From CAXXOK01 sp963675365 (GTDB taxonomy: Bacteria > Bacillota > Clostridia > Christensenellales > Aristaeellaceae), in contig CAXXVA010000001.1 in NCBI GenBank assembly GCA_963675365.2, forward strand, positions 1,116,001 through 1,180,000: a stretch of DNA of 64,000 nt. Reading direction: 5' to 3'. Below are positions 41,176-49,332 of this stretch, piece after piece (positions within the stretch are counted from its first letter, which is position 1; each line of letters starts with the position of its first letter). The notes under the pieces were generated by a model. That model saw only the letters and a list, made by a program, of their open reading frames with translations, was not told where the DNA came from and searched no databases. Made by a program: the position numbers and the translations under genes.

Positions 41176-43884
41176 CTACCGTTCCTGCTTCGTCTCCGCG
41201 GCGAGCTTGGAGTGCTTTACGCTCCAGGCGCGCAGGAGGGAAACGGCCTTTTTGCTGGCGCCGGGGCGGCTGGTGAGACGGTTGGCGATCGCCAGAAGCC
41301 GCCGGGCGGCCTCGGTGTGGTAGGCGGGCGAGGCCATCCGTTCGATCTCCGCTTCGAGCAGCCCAAGCACCGCCTGCTCGCCCTCGGCGTTGACGGGCGT
41401 AAGCAGGTAGCGCTGGCTGTCCACGGCGAAGGGCTCGCCCTTATAGAAATACGAGGTCATCGGCTCGCTTTTGAAAATCTCGGATTGAGGCAGTCCGCGC
41501 TTGGCGGCCTCCGGCTCGCCGAGCAGGCGCTTCATGAGCGGGTTTTGCTTGAGGTCCTGGAGCGACAGCTCCTCTTCCTGCTTTTCCAGCCCCTCGACGG
41601 CGGGGCCGAACACTGCGAGCGTGCGGACGTACAACTCGTGTACGGCGTGTTGGTCGTCGCGCTCAAAACGTTCCAGCCAGGAATTGTGCCGGTTTTGCAG
41701 ATCGCCCAAAAACGCGTCCGCCGCGGCGTACAGCGCGGCGGATTCGAGCAGCGGGCTTTTCAGCTCCGCGCGCTCCACGAGCGCCTGCAGGCATTTCAGG
41801 CGGTGGATGAGCCGCGTGCGGTCGGTTTCGCTCAAATGCGGGCAGGGATCGGAAAAGCTCCGCGTCTCCTTGTCGTACCAGCGCGCGCAATCGGGGATCA
41901 GCCCGTAGAGCTTATGCGGGTCGGCGGCGGAGAGCAGGGCTGTAGACTCCGACAACAGCCCGACCGGGCCTTCAAACGGCATGCCGTCGACGTCCTTTGA
42001 AAGGGTGAACAGCGTCAGCCCCGCGTTGAGCCGCTCCCTGGGCAGGGCGGCGAGCACCGCGCGGGTGGCCGCGCCCTCGGGCGGCGGGGCGCAGACGAGT
42101 TCCGGCAGGTTGTGGCGCAGCTCCCAGCCGTCCCACAGCAAAAGCATGGCGATCAGCCCGCGCCAGCGGACGACCTCCGGGCGCAGCGCGGCCTGGGCGT
42201 AGGGCAGGGAAAACATCACCTGAAGCCGGGTTTCAAAGGCCATGACGTCCGGCGCGTCGGCGTAGGGCGCGGCGTCCGAAAGCGGCAGGCTGCGCGCGAG
42301 AACGATCAGGCGGTGGTTGGGATCGAAGCCGAAGGAATCCGGCGGCGGCAGCAGCGCGGGCGGCAATCCCGCCGTGCCCAAAGCGGCGGCGGAAAACAGC
42401 GCGGCCGCGTAGGCGGAAAGGCCCGCGGCGGGGGTATCGGACATGGGCCTGCGGCCCTTGGCGACCGCCGAGAGCATGCGTTTCCACACAAAGGTCGTAT
42501 CCGCGCCGCCGGAGACCAGCGCGGGGAGCATCTCCCGCAGGCGGCGCAGGTCCGCGCCGTCTCCGTCGTCCGAGGGAACCATCAAAAAGCGTTCCAGGCT
42601 TTGCAGCGCGGCGGGCGAGAAAAAGCCGTCCGCCTCGGCCTTGCCGGGAGCCGGGGGCGGCAGCACGCGCTGCACCTGCGCCATACGGCGGACAAACTGC
42701 GACAGAAACGCGTGAAACTCCGAAAACAGCGCCTGCAGCGACTCCTGTTCTTCAAGGCCGTGCTTTCGAACCGCGCGGAAATACGGCTGCATGTACTGGG
42801 GCGGGCGCAGCTTGCCTTGCAGGCAGCGGTCGATCTGCGGTCCGCACTCCAAAAGCTCCAGCGCGGCGGCGCGCATCAGCCCGCCGAAACGGATGCGGTA
42901 GTACGCGCGGTCGTCGTCAAAGCACCGCCAGGACGGCTGGTGCGATACGCGCGGGATGTGGTAAAGCCCCAGCGCGCTGGTGTCCTCGCCGCGAAAGCGC
43001 GTGGAAAAAAACTGCGACGCGCTGCGCGCCGAAAGCCATTCGTGAAGCCGCATATCGTCCCGCGTGCTCCCGGCGGCCAGGGCGTACCCGGCCGCGTACA
43101 GGTTTCCCGTGATACGCACAAGATACGCCGCGTCCAAAAGCCCGGTCCGGTCGTAGGCGGCGTGGCGCATCAGGCCCGTCTGGCCGTATTGGTACAGCGC
43201 GGCGGCGGCGCGCGCGCCGTATTCGTCGTCCGTACGCGGGTCGTGCGGCGGCAGCGCCATCACCGCGCCCACAATCAGCCGCTCCGAGGAAAATTGCCCG
43301 CGCAGGAACTTCGCCACGCTCGGGATACCGCTCGCCCCGACGCCGCCGTAGACCGAGCCGACGAGCAGCACCTTCACGTCCTCCCCGGCGTCCAGCTCCT
43401 GCCGGATGCGGTCGAAGAACGGCTTTTCCTCCCCCTGCGCTATTTCTTCGGACAGGCGGGAGAGCGCGTCGGCAACAAAAAACATGCCGAGGTCGGCATG
43501 CCCGCGCATGCCCTCGCGCGCGTCGAGGGCGGAAAGCTCGTGCGTAAACAGCGTCTGCGTGAGCAGGCTGTCGCGTTCTATGGCGTTTTCGCGTATCGTC
43601 GGGCGGTCGTCCCGGACGACCGCCAGCGTATCAAGTTCGATTTTGGTATGAAAGCCCACGCGCTGCATGCCGCCGATCTGGAACGCCTGCCGCAGGGACT
43701 GGTAGCGCGTCAGGGCGTCCGGCACGACGGGCGCGGTATCGACCAGGAGGACGGACAGCGCGTCCAGCGGCACGCGGCGCAGGTCGTCATCCAGCGCGTA
43801 CAGCGCGTCGCAGGCGCAGGCATAGCCGAGCATTTCCAGCGCTTTTTGCCCTGTGCCGCCCAGCGCGATCAGATGACAGCCCAC
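41176..43884 (-). CDS. Divergent tubulin/FtsZ-fold protein (Tubulin_2-like)
   Basis: A 902-residue protein whose first ~200 residues look like a tubulin/FtsZ nucleotide-binding domain: an N-terminal beta strand with LGGTGQKAL (residues 8-16) in place of the first phosphate loop, and VKVLLVGSVYGGVGASGIPSVAKFL (around 170-194), which parallels the tubulin GGGTGSG loop. This arrangement is known in the Tubulin_2 group (PF13809) of large bacterial proteins of unknown role. The rest (~700 residues) is mostly alpha-helical with no domain I recognise and no signal peptide. The GTG start is three bases after the dapL stop, so it is cotranscribed with dapL. It is not the cell-division FtsZ. Confidence 0.6.
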   Translation of the reverse strand: MGCHLIALGGTGQKALEMLGYACACDALYALDDDLRRVPLDALSVLLVDTAPVVPDALTRYQSLRQAFQIGGMQRVGFHTKIELDTLAVVRDDRPTIRENAIERDSLLTQTLFTHELSALDAREGMRGHADLGMFFVADALSRLSEEIAQGEEKPFFDRIRQELDAGEDVKVLLVGSVYGGVGASGIPSVAKFLRGQFSSERLIVGAVMALPPHDPRTDDEYGARAAAALYQYGQTGLMRHAAYDRTGLLDAAYLVRITGNLYAAGYALAAGSTRDDMRLHEWLSARSASQFFSTRFRGEDTSALGLYHIPRVSHQPSWRCFDDDRAYYRIRFGGLMRAAALELLECGPQIDRCLQGKLRPPQYMQPYFRAVRKHGLEEQESLQALFSEFHAFLSQFVRRMAQVQRVLPPPAPGKAEADGFFSPAALQSLERFLMVPSDDGDGADLRRLREMLPALVSGGADTTFVWKRMLSAVAKGRRPMSDTPAAGLSAYAAALFSAAALGTAGLPPALLPPPDSFGFDPNHRLIVLARSLPLSDAAPYADAPDVMAFETRLQVMFSLPYAQAALRPEVVRWRGLIAMLLLWDGWELRHNLPELVCAPPPEGAATRAVLAALPRERLNAGLTLFTLSKDVDGMPFEGPVGLLSESTALLSAADPHKLYGLIPDCARWYDKETRSFSDPCPHLSETDRTRLIHRLKCLQALVERAELKSPLLESAALYAAADAFLGDLQNRHNSWLERFERDDQHAVHELYVRTLAVFGPAVEGLEKQEEELSLQDLKQNPLMKRLLGEPEAAKRGLPQSEIFKSEPMTSYFYKGEPFAVDSQRYLLTPVNAEGEQAVLGLLEAEIERMASPAYHTEAARRLLAIANRLTSRPGASKKAVSLLRAWSVKHSKLAAETKQER

Positions 43885-43887
43885 TGT

Positions 43888-45102
43888 TTACAGCTCCTTG
43901 ATTCGGTTGAGCGCTTCCTGTGTTTTTTCCAGCGTGTTGAACGCGGTGAGGCGGAAGTACCCCTCGCCGCTGGGCCCGAAGCCCGCGCCCGGCGTGCCCA
44001 CGACGTGGGCTTCGTGCAGGAGCTTGTCAAAGAACGCCCAGCTGTCCGGCGTGGGGGTTTTCAGCCATACGTAGGGCGCGTCGACGCCTCCGAACACCGC
44101 ATAGCCCATTTGGGTGAGCGAGCTGCGGATCAGGTGCGCGTTGCGCAGGTAGTATTCGATGGTCTCCGTGCACTGCGCCCAGCCCTCGGGGCCGAACACG
44201 GCCGCCGCCGCGCGCTGTACGGGATAGCTGACGCCGTTGAACTTCGTGCCCATGCGGCGCTTCCACATGGCGTTGAGCTCCACGGCCTGCCCGGCGCCGC
44301 CCTTGCCCATGACGGCATGGGGGACGACCGTATACGCGCAGCGCACGCCGGTAAACCCGGCGGTCTTGGAAAACGAGTTGCATTCCACGGCGACGTCCTT
44401 CGCGCCCTCGACCTCGTAAATGGAACGGGGGACGTCCGAACGGATAAAGGCTTTGTAGGCCGCGTCGTAAACGATCACGGCGTCGTGCTCATGAGCGTAA
44501 TCCACGAACGGCTTGAGCTGTTCCTTGGTCAGCGTGGTGCCGGTGGGGTTATTGGGATAGCAAAGGTAAATCACGTCCACGTGCTCCCTGGGCGGGGTCG
44601 GCACAAAGCCGTTTTCCGCGTTGCAGGGCAGGTAAACGAGGTTTGTCCAGCGTCCGTCTGTAAACTCGCCCAGCCGCCCGGCCATGGCGTTTGAATCGAC
44701 ATATACGGGGTATACCGGATCGGTGACGGCGATTTTCGCGTCCGCCGAAAACAGCTCCTGAATGGAGGACGAATCGGTCTTCGCGCCGTCGGAAACGAAC
44801 ACCTCGTCAAACGCAAGGTCCACGCCGCGCGCCGTATAATCGTGGGCGAGGATGGCGTCGACCAAAAAATCATACCCGAAGTCCGGGCCGTAGCCGCGCA
44901 TGGTGTCAAGCGACAGCATCTCGTCGGCGGCCTGTTTCATCGCGTCCACCACGGCGGGCGCCAGCGGGCGCGTCACGTCGCCGATGCCCAGCTTTAAAAT
45001 ATTCGCATCCGGGTTTTTCGCCTGAAACTGCTTCACCCTCCGGGCGATCTCGGCAAACAAATAACTTCCGGGCAGCTTCTCAAAATTCGGGTTGACGTTC
45101 AA
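43888..45102 (-). CDS. dapL: LL-diaminopimelate aminotransferase
   Basis: Makes LL-diaminopimelate in one step from tetrahydrodipicolinate, bypassing DapD/C/E. 404 residues, family length. Begins MNVNPNFEKLPGSYLFAEIARRV and has KLGIGDVTRPLAPAV, RGYGPDFGYDFLVDAI, VSDGAKTDSSSIQELF, YPNNPTGTTL and the PLP-lysine segment ECNSFSKTAGFTGVRCAY. Product feeds dapF, encoded ~260 bases upstream on the same strand. Wall and lysine synthesis. The downstream tubulin-like gene begins immediately after it. Confidence 0.96.
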   Translation of the reverse strand: MNVNPNFEKLPGSYLFAEIARRVKQFQAKNPDANILKLGIGDVTRPLAPAVVDAMKQAADEMLSLDTMRGYGPDFGYDFLVDAILAHDYTARGVDLAFDEVFVSDGAKTDSSSIQELFSADAKIAVTDPVYPVYVDSNAMAGRLGEFTDGRWTNLVYLPCNAENGFVPTPPREHVDVIYLCYPNNPTGTTLTKEQLKPFVDYAHEHDAVIVYDAAYKAFIRSDVPRSIYEVEGAKDVAVECNSFSKTAGFTGVRCAYTVVPHAVMGKGGAGQAVELNAMWKRRMGTKFNGVSYPVQRAAAAVFGPEGWAQCTETIEYYLRNAHLIRSSLTQMGYAVFGGVDAPYVWLKTPTPDSWAFFDKLLHEAHVVGTPGAGFGPSGEGYFRLTAFNTLEKTQEALNRIKEL

Positions 45103-45223
45103 TGTTACTTCCTCCGTTTTCTGGCTAAATGCTGTACATGCCCGCGCGTGTGGGTAAGTGTATTTCCGTCATCTTTACGCCTGATTTCCAACATATTTTT
45201 CTCCCCGCCCAGGCGAACGATGA

Positions 45224-45360
45224 ATAAAGAACTTGTGCGCTGCCGTGGGCAGTTTTTCCTATATTGCGTTTGCGGAGGCCGAAGTAGTAGCAGCGCTACA
45301 TCGAGGTCTCCACAGGCGCAAGGTGGGGGAAACGGTGCCGGCAGCGTGCAAGGGATTTAA
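45224..45360 (+). repeat. Family B palindromic element, copy 4
   Basis: Core hairpin of 58 bases at 45264-45321 with the tip GTAGCAGCGCTAC. Outer arms CTTGTGCGCTGCCG (45232-45245) and CGGCAGCGTGCAAG (45339-45352) pair almost fully and are placed symmetrically. It fills most of the dapF-dapL gap and directly abuts the dapF stop codon (45361-45363). Confidence 0.8.
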
Positions 45361-46209
45361 TCAGAGATCGCCTGAATAAATGCCCTCATAGACGTAGGCG
45401 ATGGGGCCGGTCATGTGGACGTGGCCCGTCTGCTCGTCCCAGACGATGTTCAGGTCGCCGTCCAGCAGGTGCACGGTTACGCCGCGCTCGGCCAGACCGT
45501 TGAGCGCCGCCGCGACCGCCGCCGCGCACGCGCCGGTGCCGCAGGCGTGGGTTTCCCCCGCGCCGCGCTCCCACACGCGCATGATGAGATTTTGCCGGTC
45601 CCTGACCTGCACAAACTCGATATTGGCGCGTTCCGGAAACGCTGGATCATGCTCCAGTACCGGCCCGGCGGTGAGCACCGGGGCGGCCGCCGCATCCTCC
45701 ACAAAGGTCACGGCATGGGGATTGCCCATGTTGACCAGCGTGACGGGAAAGCGCTGCCCAAGCGCTTCCAGCGGCTGCATTTTGACCGGATTTCCGGGGA
45801 AGGCGCTGGGGATTTCCGCGCCGTCGGTCACGGGCGTGCTCATATCGATGCGCACGGCCTGGCTGCGGCCCATATCGTCGAGCATGATGGACGCGTTTTT
45901 GATGCCGCCGAGCGTTTCGATGGTCATCTGCGTGCGGGGACAAAGCCCGCGGTCGTAGCTGTACGCGGCCACGCAACGAATGCCGTTGCCGCACATTTCG
46001 GCCTCGGAGCCGTCGGGGTTGAACATGCGCATGCGCACGTCCGCAACGTCGGACGGCAGAATGAGAATCAGCCCGTCGCTGCCCACCGAGGTGTGGCGCG
46101 GGCTCATTTTGCGCGAAAGCGCGGGCAGATCGGCAGGGAGGGTTTCCTCAAAGCCGTTGATATAAATGTAATCGTTGCCGATACCGTGCATTTTAGTGAA
46201 GTGCAGCAT
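45361..46209 (-). CDS. dapF: Diaminopimelate epimerase
   Basis: Converts LL- to meso-diaminopimelate for peptidoglycan and lysine. 282 residues. The two catalytic cysteines are in EMCGNGIRCVAAY and ETHACGTGACAAAVAA. The N-terminus LHFTKMHGIGNDYIYI is characteristic. It precedes dapL on the same strand, with a family B palindrome between them. Confidence 0.96.
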   Translation of the reverse strand: MLHFTKMHGIGNDYIYINGFEETLPADLPALSRKMSPRHTSVGSDGLILILPSDVADVRMRMFNPDGSEAEMCGNGIRCVAAYSYDRGLCPRTQMTIETLGGIKNASIMLDDMGRSQAVRIDMSTPVTDGAEIPSAFPGNPVKMQPLEALGQRFPVTLVNMGNPHAVTFVEDAAAAPVLTAGPVLEHDPAFPERANIEFVQVRDRQNLIMRVWERGAGETHACGTGACAAAVAAALNGLAERGVTVHLLDGDLNIVWDEQTGHVHMTGPIAYVYEGIYSGDL

Positions 46210-46246
46210 TCATATATCTCCTGTGCGGAACACGTTTTCGAGGAGT

Positions 46247-47692
46247 TTACTCCAAAAAAGAATAGTGGTAGCTTGGCGTCAGATCGTACACCACGCGTTT
46301 GACCTGCGGCACCCCCGCGAGAATGCGCTCGGTCACGCGCTCCAGCAGATCGTAGGGGAGCCTTGCGGCGTAGGCCTCGCCGTCGCCCGCCTGGCAGGCC
46401 CGGAGGATCACCACATAGCCCTGCCGCCCGTCGGGATTGTCCGACAGCGCCGCGTAATACTGCCACAGGCGCTTGTCCTGCCCGGCGCGGATGATTTCTT
46501 CATTCAGAATCGCGCTGCAGTCGCGCAGCATGTTCAGCTTCCGCGGGTTGACCGCGCCCAGGATGCGCGAAGCCAGCCCCGCCGCCGGGAAGGGCTGCCG
46601 GTCCAGGATGGACCGGGGCATGGACAGCCGTTCGCCCAGGCGCTTGACCTCGGATTTAAACAGCGCGCGGACGGGTTCGACGGTCATATAACCGCCGTCG
46701 CTGCCTACGGGCGGTTGAACAAACGTCGCCACGCCGTAAAGGGTGTCGTTATAGTTGGTGCCAAGCACAACGGTTTTCACGTCGGGGAAATGCTTGAGCT
46801 GTTCATAGAACACCTGCTTGAACAGCGAGCCGGTGACGCGCTCTTTTTCCGCGTCCTGGCGCACGCCTTCCAGCGCCTTTAAAAAGACGTCTTTGGCGTC
46901 GAGGATTTTCAGCTGAATGCCGGGGATCTCGCGGAACGCCTTGGCGACCTCTTCCGGTTCGTGTTTTCGAAACAGGCCGGTATCCACAAACAGGCAGGTC
47001 AGGTTGTCTCCCACGGCCATGTGCGCAAGCTTGGCGCTGACCGCCGAATCGATGCCGCCGGACACCGCGCACAGCACGTGCCCGTCCCCGGCCGTCCGCC
47101 GGATCTCCTCGACGGCTTCGTGGATGATATAGTTGGCGTCCCAAACCGGCTCCATGCCGCAGATTTTTTCGGCGAAATTGTGCAGAAGGTGCAGCGAGTC
47201 CGGGTCGTTGCGCTCGATGGTATACTGCACGGCGTATACGTTGCCCTGCACCATAAAGCCGATGCAGCGCTCCGTGGCCGTGGCGATGGTCTCCGCGCCC
47301 TGGGGCAGGGTCAGGTCGCACAGGTTTTTAATCACGCGCTCGCCGCCGGCGATGCCGTCAAACAGCGGGTTTTCCGACAGGCCCAGGGTAATGTTTTCGG
47401 CTTCGTCGTCCATCGTCTGCGCTTCGCCGCCCAAAAGCTCGCAGATCGTAACCGCCGCCGCGCCCAGCGCAAGCACCGGGAACTCCGCCTGTAAAAGGGA
47501 AGCGTCCAGCGCGCAGACGGTGCCGCCGTTTTCTGCGGCGATGATCACGCCTTTGACGTTTTTGTCCTTCAGGTCGGCGGATTTGGTTTCCGGCGGCATC
47601 AGCTCGCAATAGAAATCCTGTCTGCGCAGCGTACGGGCAATCAGGCCCGACAGCATCTGGTCGCAGTCCAGGATAATAATCGTCTCAAGCAT
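46247..47692 (-). CDS. GMP-synthase-like protein with a degenerate glutaminase domain
   Basis: A 481-residue protein laid out like GuaA: an N-terminal class I amidotransferase-like domain (1-~185), an ATP-pyrophosphatase with the PP-loop AVSGGIDSAVSAKL (209-222), and a GuaA-type C-terminus (RQPFPAAGLASRILGAVN, LPYDLLERVTERIL). In the first domain the nucleophile elbow GICYG is replaced by LALGAAA (no Cys) and the VQFHPE block reads VQYTIE, so His is lost; it cannot hydrolyse glutamine by the usual triad. The GuaA substrate loops KSHHNVGGLP and DGMTADWA and the terminal KPPATIEWE are also changed. It may be an ammonia-dependent GMP synthase or a paralogue with another substrate. Divergent from the purine operon, which fits a nucleotide role. 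Confidence 0.7.
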   Translation of the reverse strand: MLETIIILDCDQMLSGLIARTLRRQDFYCELMPPETKSADLKDKNVKGVIIAAENGGTVCALDASLLQAEFPVLALGAAAVTICELLGGEAQTMDDEAENITLGLSENPLFDGIAGGERVIKNLCDLTLPQGAETIATATERCIGFMVQGNVYAVQYTIERNDPDSLHLLHNFAEKICGMEPVWDANYIIHEAVEEIRRTAGDGHVLCAVSGGIDSAVSAKLAHMAVGDNLTCLFVDTGLFRKHEPEEVAKAFREIPGIQLKILDAKDVFLKALEGVRQDAEKERVTGSLFKQVFYEQLKHFPDVKTVVLGTNYNDTLYGVATFVQPPVGSDGGYMTVEPVRALFKSEVKRLGERLSMPRSILDRQPFPAAGLASRILGAVNPRKLNMLRDCSAILNEEIIRAGQDKRLWQYYAALSDNPDGRQGYVVILRACQAGDGEAYAARLPYDLLERVTERILAGVPQVKRVVYDLTPSYHYSFLE

Positions 47693-47884
47693 CGGACCCC
47701 TCCTCGCGCCTGTCCGCGGTCCGCGGCGTACAAAATAACCGCTGTGCGGATGTTCAGGAATAATTTTATCACACCGCCGTGCTTTAGTCCACTGCGGCCC
47801 GCGCCGGGTGCGCGCGGGCTTTCGCGGGCGTGAAAACGCTTGAATTTGTCATATCTGGCGGCGTTTGCACCGCATGGCACAATA

Positions 47885-47913
47885 TTGACTTGCCCGGCGG
47901 CTTTCATTATAAT
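47885..47913 (+). promoter_or_regulatory. Promoter of the purine operon
   Basis: TTGACT, a 17-base spacer and TATAAT, ~60 bases before the purE start. No purine riboswitch or PurBox pair was recognised in the leader. Confidence 0.75.
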
Positions 47914-47975
47914 AGTTGGGTCTCCTGGCTTACGAAAAGGCGGGACGACCACGCACGACGAGAAGGAGAGAGCGG

Positions 47976-48461
47976 ATGAAAAAAGTAGCTGTGATTATGG
48001 GTTCCGACAGCGACCTCCCCGTCCTCAAACCCTGCTTTGAGCAGTTGAAAGCCTTCGGCGTGCCCTTTGAGGCCCATGTGTTTTCCGCCCACCGCACGCC
48101 CGACGAGGCCGCCAAGTTTGCGGCAGAGGCCAAGGACCACGGATTCGGCGTATTGATCGCCGCCGCGGGCAAGGCCGCGCACCTGGCCGGGGCCATCGCC
48201 GCGCGCACGGTGCTGCCGGTGGTCGGCGTCCCCGTCAAAAGCTCCACGCTGGACGGCATGGACGCGCTTTTATCCACCGTGCAGATGCCCGCCGGACTGC
48301 CGGTTGCGACCGTCGCCATCGACGGCGCGGCCAACGCCGCCATCCTGGCCGTGCAGATCCTCGCCCTGGACGACGACGAACTCTACGCCCGCCTGTGCCG
48401 CGCCCGCGACGATATGAAGCGCAAAGTGCTCGACAAGGACGCCGCGTTATCCATTGACTGA
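47976..48461 (+). CDS. purE: N5-carboxyaminoimidazole ribonucleotide mutase (PurE, class I-like)
   Basis: Carboxylation step of purine synthesis. 161 residues. VIMGSDSDLPVLKPCFEQL, VFSAHRTPDEA, the AAAGKAAHLAG loop and LSTVQMPAGLPVATVAIDGAANAA are class I features. Class I normally needs PurK, which is not in this operon, so PurK is elsewhere or the enzyme works directly with CO2. The start at 47976 follows AAGGAGAG. First gene of the purine operon. Confidence 0.93.
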   Translation: MKKVAVIMGSDSDLPVLKPCFEQLKAFGVPFEAHVFSAHRTPDEAAKFAAEAKDHGFGVLIAAAGKAAHLAGAIAARTVLPVVGVPVKSSTLDGMDALLSTVQMPAGLPVATVAIDGAANAAILAVQILALDDDELYARLCRARDDMKRKVLDKDAALSID

Positions 48462-48479
48462 CACAAGTTTCCCATATAG

Positions 48480-48567
48480 TTTTCCACAAAAACCCTATGA
48501 AAAGGCGGTGATATCCACAGAAACCCCAGCAAAATCGGCAAAACGGCGCAGTTGGCAGTTTTCCACA
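48480..48567. promoter_or_regulatory. Cluster of three near-consensus DnaA boxes in the purE-purC gap
   Basis: TTTTCCACA (48480-48488), ATATCCACA (48511-48519) and TTTTCCACA (48559-48567), each one base off TTATCCACA, all in the same orientation within 88 bases of a 135-base gap. DnaA-dependent control or a DnaA-titrating site is possible; chance in a short AC-rich gap cannot be excluded. Confidence 0.4.
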
Positions 48568-48596
48568 GCTTATTAACATTGAGGGGTTGATATCCG

Positions 48597-49306
48597 ATGG
48601 TGACGCAAGGATTACTCTACGAAGGCAAGGCAAAGAAAGTATTTGCGACCGACGACCCGCAGGTGCTTCTGGTTCGTTACAAGGACGACGCCACCGCCTT
48701 CAACGGGCAGAAAAAAGGAACAATAACCGGTAAGGGCGCGATCAACAACCGCGTAACCAACCATTTGATGAGGATGCTTGAGAAGAAGGGCATCCCTACG
48801 CATTTTTTAGAGGAATTATCTGATACCGAAACCCTGGTCAAAAGGTGACCATCGTACCGCTGGAAGTCATCGTCCGCAACGTGGCGGCGGGATCGCTTTC
48901 TAAACGCCTGGGGCTGGACGAGGGCGTGGTGCTTACAAAAACCGTTCTGGAATTCTGCTACAAAGACGACGCCCTGGGCGACCCGATGGTAAACCAGTAC
49001 CACATCGCGGCCATGGGCTGGGCCACTGACGACGAGATGAAGCTGTTATCCTCCTACGCGCTGAAAGTCAACGACGCGCTGCGGGAGTATCTGAAAGATC
49101 TGAATATCGACTTGATCGACTTTAAACTGGAGTTCGGGCGCTTGTCAGACGGCACCATCGTGCTGGCCGACGAGATCAGCCCGGACACTTGCCGTTTCTG
49201 GGATACTGTGACCCACGAAAAGCTCGACAAAGACCGCTTCCGCAGGGATTTGGGCAAAGTCGAGGACGCGTACCAGGAAATCATGAAACGGTTGATGGGA
49301 GCATAA
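48597..49306 (+). pseudogene. purC: SAICAR synthetase gene split by an apparent one-base frameshift
   Basis: Two open frames together make a complete PurC. The first (48597-48848) gives MVTQGLLYEGKAKKVF to LSDTETLVKR; the second (48845-49306) continues TIVPLEVIVRNVAAGSLSKRLG to the normal C-terminus. At 48837-48847 the sequence reads GTCAAAAGGTGACC; one more A would give the family-standard VKKVTIVPLEV. This may be a homopolymer sequencing error, a true pseudogene, or a two-piece enzyme, since GTG 48845 overlaps the TGA stop and could be a reinitiation site. All neighbouring pur genes look intact, which favours error or function retained. The product makes SAICAR from CAIR and aspartate. Confidence 0.85.
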
Positions 49307-49332
49307 GCGGCCCGACATTGAAAGAGGATTCG

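Noticed and set aside
41176..43884. Calling the tubulin-like gene a cell-division FtsZ
   Set aside because: It is more than twice FtsZ length, lacks the FtsZ GGGTGTG loop and the conserved C-terminal tail, and is not in a division cluster.
42112..44694. An 860-codon plus-strand open frame opposite the tubulin-like and dapL genes
   Set aside because: Shadow of GC-rich coding on the other strand: Arg/Gly/His/Ala-rich with no family resemblance, spanning two well-supported genes.
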